The notes beneath the pieces were generated by a model. That model did no database searches, had not been told where the DNA came from, and saw nothing but the letters and a program-made list of their open reading frames with translations. Positions 7,433 to 13,884 of a DNA stretch of 16,373 nt are shown here, piece by piece. A program made the position numbers and the translations under genes. Source of the DNA: an uncultured Ktedonobacteraceae bacterium (GTDB lineage: Bacteria; Chloroflexota; Ktedonobacteria; Ktedonobacterales; Ktedonobacteraceae); NCBI GenBank assembly GCA_955652655.1, contig CATPCK010000610.1:1-16373 (forward strand), written 5' to 3'. Position 1 is the first letter of the stretch. Each line of letters starts with the position of its first letter.

Positions 7433-8839
7433 TTAGTTATATAACTGCTGCTTTACATAGTCTATAATGGTCTGCCAGTTGCCGCTTGCGGGTTTCAGGA
7501 TATACTCGCCATCTGACGCAGTTCCGTCCGCCAGGACGTTTTGATTGCTCAGGCCCACGCGATGGGCGTTGTTCAGATCCATCTTGAGCGCAAACTGCAT
7601 CAAATCTGCCAGCGACATATTGGTATAGATGGCGTGCTGCAGAGCGCTTAGCGCATTATAGAGGCTTGGCCACGTGGATATTTGTTTGACTTTCGACAGG
7701 GCCGCCTTAATCATGATTTGTTGACGTGCAGAGCGCGCGAAATCGGAACCTTCCGCCGGGTTATCCAACACATAGCGGGCACGGGCAAACCGTATCGCCG
7801 TTTCCCCATTCATATGCTGCATCCCTTTAGAGAAATGCACCTTAATCCAGTTTGGGTTGACGTTGGGATCGTCGTTGGCCGGGTATTTCGCGGTGAACGA
7901 GTCGGGCACGTAGACATCGATACCACCGATAGCGTCGATGAATTCGCGGAATCCCTGGAAATTAATGGTCAACCAGTATTTAACGTCCAGGCCGGTCACC
8001 AGGGAGACCTTGGCCGCTGCCGCATCACCGCCATCCGCTGGTTTAGCGTTATTATTCGAACCATACTCGTATGCTGCGTTGATTTTGTGATATTGACCCG
8101 AGCCAGGAGGAATCTGCACCCATAGATCACGGGGAACAGAGACCAAAGTGGTATGGTGACTCTGGGGTAGCAGGCTCATTACCACCATCGAATCGGTAAG
8201 GTACGCTCCATCATGACTACCGCCGCCGTAGCCCATTACGAGCATATTTACGCGATCACCGGTCCCCATATAGCCCGTCTGAGTGCTCAGTGGTGACTGT
8301 GTAGAGACTGCTGAACCAAAGGCCAGGACGCGCTGCGCTGTGGTAATGGTCAAAACGCCAATAATACATACAAGCAGCAGGACAATCAGGCTTGTTATCA
8401 AACAGCCTTTACGGCGTCGCCGGGGTCGTTGCTGTGGAGCGCCTGCCGGCATTTGCCCTTGCTGTGGATAAGGATTGCGCTGGCCGCCAGGGTTGTTGGG
8501 ATACTGTGGCGGCGTATATGCTCCCCCCGGTGAAGCCTGTTGCCCTGCTTGTGGATAGGATGAGTAAGGATATTGCCCGGCACCTGGATTCCTTCCAGCC
8601 ACGGGCGGTCTATTCTGGACAGGATAGGACGACTGCGGTTGTTGATACTGTGGATACGCGTTCACTTGATTTCCCTGCGAGGGAGGTGGATATTGATAAG
8701 GCGTGCGTTCAGGTCGTTTAGATGGATCTTGAAAACTGCCAAGAACCAATTTGTTGCCCTGCTGGCCTTGTTGTGGGGCAGAGGGTTGCCGAGCCGGATC
8801 GGTTGGATCGTCCTGGTTATTATATGGTTCGTTTCGCAT
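7433..8839 (-). CDS. LytR-CpsA-Psr (LCP) family wall glycopolymer ligase with Pro/Gln/Tyr-rich cytosolic tail
   Basis: 468 aa. LCP proteins move lipid-linked glycopolymers (teichoic acids, capsule, arabinogalactan) onto peptidoglycan outside the membrane. Residues 1-140 are low complexity, dominated by Pro, Gln, Tyr, Gly and Asn. An RPRRRRKG stop-transfer cluster precedes a single membrane helix (about 146-168). The LCP domain spans about 196-385. It shows NMLVMGYGG, TDSMVVMSL with a conserved Asp (216), SVPRDLWVQIP with Arg237, and INAAYEYG. It also has FIDAIGGIDVYVP, MNGETAIRFARARY and DFARSARQQ with the conserved arginines of the pyrophosphate-binding pocket. About 80 further residues follow. 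A TTG lies directly before the chosen ATG; AGGA six bases upstream of the ATG favours the ATG. Topology and motifs are read directly; the polymer it attaches is unknown. Confidence 0.92.
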   Translation of the reverse strand: MRNEPYNNQDDPTDPARQPSAPQQGQQGNKLVLGSFQDPSKRPERTPYQYPPPSQGNQVNAYPQYQQPQSSYPVQNRPPVAGRNPGAGQYPYSSYPQAGQQASPGGAYTPPQYPNNPGGQRNPYPQQGQMPAGAPQQRPRRRRKGCLITSLIVLLLVCIIGVLTITTAQRVLAFGSAVSTQSPLSTQTGYMGTGDRVNMLVMGYGGGSHDGAYLTDSMVVMSLLPQSHHTTLVSVPRDLWVQIPPGSGQYHKINAAYEYGSNNNAKPADGGDAAAAKVSLVTGLDVKYWLTINFQGFREFIDAIGGIDVYVPDSFTAKYPANDDPNVNPNWIKVHFSKGMQHMNGETAIRFARARYVLDNPAEGSDFARSARQQIMIKAALSKVKQISTWPSLYNALSALQHAIYTNMSLADLMQFALKMDLNNAHRVGLSNQNVLADGTASDGEYILKPASGNWQTIIDYVKQQLYN

Positions 8840-8857
8840 CAATTTTCCTTTTCCAGT

Positions 8858-8893
8858 GAATAAAGTTTAAAATTTATTCGATATACTATTATA
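8858..8893 (-). promoter_or_regulatory. LCP gene -10 element with adjoining near-palindrome
   Basis: The minus strand has a perfect TATAAT (8893-8888) about 49 bases before the LCP ATG; no convincing -35 is visible. Just downstream, 8858-8879 is a 22-base AT-rich near-palindrome (outer arms GAATAAA/TTTATTC; 20 of 22 positions symmetric). It would occupy roughly +2 to +23 of the transcript. It may be an operator or a weak leader hairpin. Confidence 0.4.
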
Positions 8894-9059
8894 ACGAAAT
8901 ACCCCCCAACTTATCCCAAAAAACATCGAAGTTGCAAAATTCCCTCTCCTTTGGAAGGAAAGAGAAGAAAACCGCGTACCTGTGGATTTACTATACTTTA
9001 CATCCGGCTATATCTCTCTATTGTAATGACGAATCAGAGCAGGTGAAGTTTCGCTTTTT

Positions 9060-9830
9060 TTATTTTTTCCAACTACTCGCCGCTGTACGATCTTTGCCAT
9101 GGTGGGCGGCAACAATTTCGGCCATAATGGCGAGCGCCATTTCTTCCGGCGAAGCAGCTCCAATATTCAGGCCTATTGGGCCATGAATGTGGGAGATTTG
9201 TTCATCCGTCAACCCCTGCTTCTTGAGGCGTTCATTGCGCTCCTCACCAGTTTTGCGGCTGCCGATGGCCCCAATGTATCCTACTTGCCGCGACAGCACC
9301 ACTTTCAACGTGGGTTCATCGAATTTAGGATCATGTGTGAGGACAGCTACTGATGTTGACGGGTTCAGATCCATTCTCTCCAATACCTCATCCGGCCACT
9401 CAACGATAAGTTCGTCAGCATGGGGGAAGCGCTCATGTGTGGCAAAGGCTGCGCGCGCATCAACGACCACGACACGGTAATTGAGGGTCTTGGCAAAGGT
9501 TGTCAGTGGAATAGCGATATGGCCTGCGCCGACAATAATCAGTGTTGGAGGAGGAGGAAAACCCTCGATGAAGACATCATAAGTTTCCGTGCCGGTGGAA
9601 CTCTCGATAGTATAGGTATGTGTGTCTGCTTCACCATGCCAGATAGCATGGTCGGCGTCTTCAATGACCCTGGCATCAAGAGCCGCATTACCTAGTGTCC
9701 CATCGGTTCTCTTACCAGGAAAGACGAGGAGTTTGGCTCCAACATGCTCAATCCCACGAACCACGGTTGCCATCGCCACGCCTTTTTCCTGGTTTAGCTG
9801 ATCTCTCAGCTCTTTATAGAGCTTACTCAT
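9060..9830 (-). CDS. XdhC family molybdenum-enzyme maturation protein, full length
   Basis: 256 aa. XdhC-type proteins bind molybdenum cofactor, help its sulfuration and insert it into xanthine-dehydrogenase/CO-dehydrogenase family enzymes; CoxF and CoxI belong here. Residues 1-75 are an XdhC N-terminal domain without its usual cysteine motif: TDGTLGNAALD stands where GSVSGGCVE is found in the neighbouring protein. The C-terminal Rossmann domain (XdhC_C) is well preserved. It has IIVGAGHIAIPL (98-109), VVVDARAAFA (121-130), LTHDPKFDEPTL (164-175), YIGAIGSRKT (185-194) and HGPIGLNIGAASPEEMALAI (216-235). I chose the ATG at 9830 over an upstream TTG at 9848. The product then starts MSKLYKEL, typical of the family. 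Probably last gene of the CoxD/CoxE unit, 53 bases after the small N-domain gene. No clear terminator follows. Confidence 0.85.
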   Translation of the reverse strand: MSKLYKELRDQLNQEKGVAMATVVRGIEHVGAKLLVFPGKRTDGTLGNAALDARVIEDADHAIWHGEADTHTYTIESSTGTETYDVFIEGFPPPPTLIIVGAGHIAIPLTTFAKTLNYRVVVVDARAAFATHERFPHADELIVEWPDEVLERMDLNPSTSVAVLTHDPKFDEPTLKVVLSRQVGYIGAIGSRKTGEERNERLKKQGLTDEQISHIHGPIGLNIGAASPEEMALAIMAEIVAAHHGKDRTAASSWKK

Positions 9831-9883
9831 GACGTCTTCTCTTTTCAAACCTACTCAGGTCTCACCATGCTAACGCATACATT

Positions 9884-10201
9884 TCACCAGTCCAACCGTT
9901 CAACGAAGACATGAATGGTGCCCCCACATGCCAGGCCTATCTGCTCGATATTCTCTTCTTCGGTGATACCAAACTCGAGCATCTGTGGCTTCCCATTCTC
10001 AATGACCTCCATGGCTGCCTCGACGACCGCGGGCTCAACACAGCCACCGCTGACAGAACCGGCCAGCTCGCCATCTTCACTGACGGCCAGTTTAGCGCCT
10101 GGCCTGCGGGGCGCAGAACCAGCCATAGAAACTACAGTGGCAACAGCCACGCGTTCACCACGCTCACGCCAACGCTCAATATCATGCAATACATCTCGCA
10201 T
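9884..10201 (-). CDS. Small CoxI/XdhC N-terminal-domain protein
   Basis: 105 aa, a stand-alone XdhC/CoxI N-terminal domain. Family motifs are VAVATVVSMAGSAPRRPGAK (18-37), GELAGSVSGGCVEPAV (45-59) with Cys54, and GLACGGTIHVFVE (89-101) with Cys92. The two cysteines are those commonly conserved in CoxI-type proteins and are candidates for cofactor or sulfur handling. No Rossmann domain follows; the next gene supplies one. The start at 10201 has GGAG seven bases upstream, far better than the TTG at 10234. It lies 54 bases behind coxE on the same strand. Together with the downstream full-length XdhC it may work as a two-protein maturase; that is inference. This is not a frameshift relic, because the downstream gene has its own N-terminal domain. 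Confidence 0.83.
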   Translation of the reverse strand: MRDVLHDIERWRERGERVAVATVVSMAGSAPRRPGAKLAVSEDGELAGSVSGGCVEPAVVEAAMEVIENGKPQMLEFGITEEENIEQIGLACGGTIHVFVERLDW

Positions 10202-10255
10202 AGCAAATCTCCATTTCTGCCCGTGCGACCCCAAGAAAAGGGTGCAAAGCCCTGG

Positions 10256-11614
10256 CTACTCCTTGCCTGTTTTCGTCCATGCAGCAAGCGCCTTACGCCG
10301 TCCGACAGCATTGCGTTCCGGGCGGCTATCATCAATTGTCGCCAAAAGATTACCCAGGTTGATCAAGCTATCCAGGTTATGGGCTGGTAAAAAATTGTCG
10401 ATATATGGCAATGCTGTCTTCATACCAATGGTCAAAGGCCGATAATCAGGCGAACCAAGAAGGGGATTAAGCCAGATCAGCCGGTGACAACTGTGTTGCA
10501 AGCGGTCCATCTCGACCTCAAGCACACCTGCTTCACCGCGGTCCCAACCATCGCTAATCACCAGGACCACAGCGCCCCGTCCAAGGACGCGCCTGGCCCA
10601 ATAATGATTAAAGTAATGTAGCGCATCCCCGATGCGCGTCCCTCCTGACCAGTCCTGTACAGACCTGGAAACATCTCGTACGGCATCATCAACGTCGCGC
10701 TTTTTCAGTTGACGCGTGATACGCGTCAGGCGCGTACCAAAAACAAACGCTTCGACATTCATTAAACCATTGGAAATGGTATGAATGAAATGCAACAACA
10801 AGCGCGAATACAGGCTCATCGAGCCACTGATGTCGCAGATAATAACCAGTGGGCGTGGCTTTTGTTTGGTTTCACGCCAGGTCAGTTCGAGGATTTCAGC
10901 ACCGTATTTGAGGTTTCGACGCACAATACGGCGCATATCGGGATACGAACCCTTACGGGAAGGTGCCTTACGGTGCGTCGGACGCAACCCCAGGTGCCAG
11001 CGCATCTCTGCCATCAGCTTTTTGGCCTCCTGCACCTCTTCCCATGTGAAAGACTCGAAATCTTTTTTCCTGAGCATTTCAATAGCACTGTAGGCTGTTC
11101 CCTGTGGCTGTGCATCATCGTCGTCATCGTCTTCGTCGATACGCTCATGTGCTCGACGAGGCCGTTCACTCTGGCGCATCTCAGATCGCAAGTCTTTGCG
11201 CTGCTGCTCGTTTGCATTCATATGCTCAGCTAATCTTTTGCGCTCAGAGGGAGGAAGGCGCATCTGTCGTTCGTCGCGTTTTGCCGCGCCCCGTGGATTC
11301 TCAGCCTTATTTTGACGGTCCCGCATATACCAATAATAGAGAAACATCTGGTTAAAGAGCGCTTCCTGCTCGTGCTTTGCCAGCAGAGAGCATTTGAGCG
11401 TGTTATAAAAGTCCTCTTTATTGGTGACGTCGACAAAATTCAGCGTCTCGGCAAGATCAAGCATCTTCCGCGGCCCTACATCGATACCTACCTCCCAGAG
11501 GATGCGGCCAAATTCAGTCAGGCGATAGAGCAAGCGCTCGCCGCGCTCCAATTCCAGCGGACGCAGCGGGTTATCGGTAAAGTAATGCCCATTCTTCAAA
11601 GGATCTACGCTCAT
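10256..11614 (-). CDS. coxE: CoxE-type VWA domain protein
   Basis: 452 aa, cytosolic. CoxE partners the CoxD ATPase in maturing the active site of CO-dehydrogenase-type Mo enzymes; MoxR-ATPase/VWA pairs act together as chaperones. Residues 1-105 form a helical N-terminal region. Residues 106-170 are highly charged and end in an acidic run (EDDDDDD, 161-167). The VWA domain from about 253 has a complete metal-ion-dependent adhesion site: DISGSMS (261-267), the Thr of GGTRIGD (326) and SDGWDRGE (Asp355). The C-terminal WLNPLLGSPDYRPLTIGMKTALPYID section is typical of CoxE-like proteins. Its ATG is 2 bases after the CoxD stop, with GGGGAG about ten bases upstream, so the two are translationally coupled and probably made in matched amounts. 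Confidence 0.9.
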   Translation of the reverse strand: MSVDPLKNGHYFTDNPLRPLELERGERLLYRLTEFGRILWEVGIDVGPRKMLDLAETLNFVDVTNKEDFYNTLKCSLLAKHEQEALFNQMFLYYWYMRDRQNKAENPRGAAKRDERQMRLPPSERKRLAEHMNANEQQRKDLRSEMRQSERPRRAHERIDEDDDDDDAQPQGTAYSAIEMLRKKDFESFTWEEVQEAKKLMAEMRWHLGLRPTHRKAPSRKGSYPDMRRIVRRNLKYGAEILELTWRETKQKPRPLVIICDISGSMSLYSRLLLHFIHTISNGLMNVEAFVFGTRLTRITRQLKKRDVDDAVRDVSRSVQDWSGGTRIGDALHYFNHYWARRVLGRGAVVLVISDGWDRGEAGVLEVEMDRLQHSCHRLIWLNPLLGSPDYRPLTIGMKTALPYIDNFLPAHNLDSLINLGNLLATIDDSRPERNAVGRRKALAAWTKTGKE

Positions 11615-11616
11615 GG

Positions 11617-12531
11617 TTAAGAGGCTCCCCGCGCCTTCTGCACAACTTTGAAAAGGTCATTACCGCCGACTTTTAGCACGTCATCCTGATATTTGAGCAG
11701 CGCTCCCAACGTATCGCGCACAGGGCCTTCAACCAGCTCCAGTTGGTTAAGTGCCAGCAAGGAGCTAATCCAGTCCAGGGTTTCAGCAACACCGGGCGCT
11801 TTATACAGATCGTCACTGCGCAACTCGCGCACAAAGTAACATACCTGCCTGGCCAGTTTTTCGGGTACGCCCGGCATGCGAGCCAGCACGATGGAGTATT
11901 CTTTTTCCAACGTGGGAAAATCGATCCAGTAGTAGAGACAACGCCTGCGTAAAGCATCATGAATCTCACGTGTACGGTTTGAAGTGATGATCACTACCGG
12001 CGGCTCTTTGGCTTTGACCGTACCTATCTCTGGGATCGTGATTTGGAAATCTGAGAGTAATTCAAGAAGATATGCCTCAAACTCTTCGTCACTACGATCA
12101 AGCTCATCAATAAGGAGCACAGGCGTTTTGGCGTTTGACGCATCGATAGCCTGGAGTAGAGGACGCTTCATCAGGAAATCAGGCCCGAAGATCTCTTTGA
12201 GTTCTTCCTGGCGGTTAATACCTCCTGCTTCCATCAGCCGTATATGCAGCATCTGGCGTGTATAGTTCCATTCATAGACGGCGGTACTGATATCGATTCC
12301 TTCATAACATTGCAGGCGTATCAGTTGTGTGTCGAGGGCAGCGGCCAACACTTTGGCTATTTCCGTCTTACCGACACCGGGCTCACCTTCTAACAAAAGC
12401 GGCTTACGTCGTTTGAGAGCCAGGAACACTGCCGTTGCCAGGCTGCGATCGGCGATATAACTCTGGGCAAACATTGCCCTCTGCACATCTTCTATTGTAT
12501 CAAAGTTTGAAAACTGTTGTTCCTGCTCCAA
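11617..12531 (-). CDS. coxD: CoxD-type MoxR family AAA+ ATPase
   Basis: 304 aa from the preferred TTG start. MoxR ATPases are chaperones; CoxD acts with CoxE to install sulfur and copper at the CO-dehydrogenase active site in Oligotropha. Using TTG as residue 1, Walker A GEPGVGKT is at 49-56 and Walker B LLIDE at 139-143. Sensor 1 TSNRTRE is at 183-189, and the arginine cluster RRRCLYYWIDFP begins at 195. YIADRSLATAVFLAL just before Walker A is characteristic of CoxD-like proteins. The frame stays open to an ATG at 12588. That ATG has no Shine-Dalgarno and sits at a predicted promoter's start point, while the TTG has GGAGG (12541-12537) five bases upstream. If the ATG is used, 19 residues are added. 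Overlap spacing with coxE is 2 bases. Confidence 0.9.
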   Translation of the reverse strand: MEQEQQFSNFDTIEDVQRAMFAQSYIADRSLATAVFLALKRRKPLLLEGEPGVGKTEIAKVLAAALDTQLIRLQCYEGIDISTAVYEWNYTRQMLHIRLMEAGGINRQEELKEIFGPDFLMKRPLLQAIDASNAKTPVLLIDELDRSDEEFEAYLLELLSDFQITIPEIGTVKAKEPPVVIITSNRTREIHDALRRRCLYYWIDFPTLEKEYSIVLARMPGVPEKLARQVCYFVRELRSDDLYKAPGVAETLDWISSLLALNQLELVEGPVRDTLGALLKYQDDVLKVGGNDLFKVVQKARGAS

Positions 12532-12588
12532 ATGGGCCTCCAAAAAAATGAATTTGTGCTTTCCAGCACAAGGAAGTGTAACACTCAT

Positions 12589-12618
12589 ATTCTATGCTAT
12601 AGATAGTGAAGTTATCAA
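12589..12618 (-). promoter_or_regulatory. Candidate promoter between the M29 peptidase and CoxD genes
   Basis: On the minus strand TTGATA (12618-12613) and TAGAAT (12594-12589), each one mismatch from consensus, are 18 bases apart. Transcription would begin near 12582, giving the TTG-started CoxD about 50 bases of leader including GGAGG. This could boost coxD-coxE-xdhC independently of the M29 gene. Confidence 0.4.
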
Positions 12619-12645
12619 GTTGGACAGTTTTTATGCTCAACCTTC

Positions 12646-13749
12646 TCACACTACAATTTTGCCCTCTTTCAAAAACAACACATCATCCACCCAGACTTCA
12701 CCTTTCTGACGCAGATCACAGACCATATCCCAGTGCAATGCAGATTGATTCACACCGCCCGTCTCAGGATAGCTCGCGCCCAGAGCAAGATGAACCGTTC
12801 CACCCATCTTCTCATCAAACAACACATTCTTTGTGCCCCGATCAATACGGACATTGTTGCCAAAGGCAAACTCACCAAGATAGCTCGCGCCCGCATCTAT
12901 CTCCAGCATATGCTCAAGGTACGCCTGTCCCTGGCGTGCGCACGCTTCAACTACTTTCCCCTCGTGGAACACCAGGCGCACTCCTTCAATCGCGCGGCCA
13001 TCGTGTGATGCCGGAATGTCAAACTGAATCACACCCTTAGCACTGTCCTCAACCGGTCCCGTAAAGAACTCCCCGCTGGGAAAGTTGCGCTTCCCATCGC
13101 TGTTGATGAACGTGCGGTTTTTAATTGAGAGCTTCAGGTCTGTACCATCTCCCTGGATATGCACCTCTTTCTTCCCAACAAGCCAATCTACCAGGCGCTG
13201 CTGTTGCGTAGACAGCTCTTTCCAGCGAGCTATCGGGTCAGAGTCATTGAGAAAACACACATCAAAGACAAATTCTTCAAAATCGTGCAGGGACATTTCC
13301 GCATCCTGGGCATACCCACTGGTGGGATACAGCGTCGATGACCAGCGAAACGTTCCAGCCTGCTCGCGTTTTCGCGTAACCTCGGAGATCTCTCGCAAAG
13401 CCGAGCGTCGCAGCGACACATGCTCAGGCTTTACACCACTGAGAGCCTTTGTGTTACCGCGCGACGCAATAAAAAGCCGGGCGTCACAGTGTGCTGCTAC
13501 CGCAGTCAACACAGGCGATTTTTTGGTGAGCTGCTGCTCATTGCCTTCACGTAAAAGAATCTCTTCAAGGCTTTCCAGGTCTATCAGCGGCAAGGGCTGA
13601 GCGCCCACACGAAGAATTTCACAGTAAACAGCCTCCACAAGAGGAGCCGCCAGCGGGGTCGCGTGAATTGCAACGGTTTCGCCTGCTTTAATGTACAAAG
13701 AATAATGCACGAGCGTATGCGCCCAGCGTTCTATACGAATATCTTGCAT
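12646..13749 (-). CDS. M29 family aminopeptidase (AmpS/PepS/leucyl aminopeptidase T type)
   Basis: 367 aa. These cytosolic dimetal aminopeptidases remove N-terminal residues from short peptides. All five expected metal ligands are present with family-like spacing: Glu227 (FPSGEFFTGP), Glu293 (LGEFAFG), His320 (VHLALGASYPETGG), and His339 plus Asp341 (HWDMV). The Glu-Glu distance of 66 residues matches characterised members as I recall them. The frame extends 30 codons upstream, but that stretch is hydrophobic and cysteine-rich and overlaps the likely promoter. The ATG at 13749 (MQDIRIERWAHTLV) has AAGGA 11 bases upstream and gives the normal length. It is first in the minus-strand group M29-coxD-coxE-XdhC proteins, 57 bases before the CoxD promoter/ATG. 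A role in cox maturation is not known and may be coincidental. Confidence 0.9.
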   Translation of the reverse strand: MQDIRIERWAHTLVHYSLYIKAGETVAIHATPLAAPLVEAVYCEILRVGAQPLPLIDLESLEEILLREGNEQQLTKKSPVLTAVAAHCDARLFIASRGNTKALSGVKPEHVSLRRSALREISEVTRKREQAGTFRWSSTLYPTSGYAQDAEMSLHDFEEFVFDVCFLNDSDPIARWKELSTQQQRLVDWLVGKKEVHIQGDGTDLKLSIKNRTFINSDGKRNFPSGEFFTGPVEDSAKGVIQFDIPASHDGRAIEGVRLVFHEGKVVEACARQGQAYLEHMLEIDAGASYLGEFAFGNNVRIDRGTKNVLFDEKMGGTVHLALGASYPETGGVNQSALHWDMVCDLRQKGEVWVDDVLFLKEGKIVV

Positions 13750-13789
13750 AAGACAAATTGTCCTTCTCGCAATACAACAGAGTACAACC

Positions 13790-13798
13790 ATAGTAGCA
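13790..13798 (-). promoter_or_regulatory. Possible extended -10 for the M29 aminopeptidase gene
   Basis: TGCTACTAT on the minus strand (13798-13790) fits an extended -10. The start would lie near 13783, about 34 bases ahead of the ATG at 13749. No matching -35 was found. The 135-base divergent region also holds a small CCTGC-ACCA-GCAGG hairpin (13821-13834). Confidence 0.3.
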
Positions 13799-13851
13799 TA
13801 CTTTAACAGGGACCAGATAACCTGCACCAGCAGGCTCAATCAGCGCGGACC

Positions 13852-13877
13852 CTTGACAAGAACTACTATACTTGACA
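13852..13877 (+). promoter_or_regulatory. Repeated CTTGACA, possible -35 elements or operator for the glycosyltransferase-like gene
   Basis: CTTGACA occurs at 13852-13858 and again at 13871-13877, 19 bases apart start to start. The first copy is part of the odd palindrome CTTG-A-CAAG (13852-13860). TTGACA is a consensus -35, but no good -10 stands 16-18 bases behind either copy (best AATGAT at 13894-13899). If the second copy is a real -35, translation would have to start at the ATG at 13918 rather than 13885. Confidence 0.25.
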
Positions 13878-13884
13878 CAGAGTG

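Noticed and set aside
8283..8863. Several plus-strand frames across the LCP tail
   Set aside because: They arise because the low-complexity P/Q/Y codons leave antisense frames open; no ribosome binding sites or domains.
9050..9069. T-rich run as a plus-strand terminator
   Set aside because: No stem precedes it and no plus-strand gene is transcribed toward it; it mostly encodes the Lys-rich end of the XdhC protein.
9060..10201. The two XdhC-type genes as one gene broken by a frameshift
   Set aside because: The downstream gene has its own complete N-terminal domain and start, and each reading frame is clean; they are separate genes.
9911..10445. Two overlapping plus-strand frames of about 160-176 codons
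   Set aside because: Antisense to the CoxI-type gene and the end of coxE, both supported by clear motifs.
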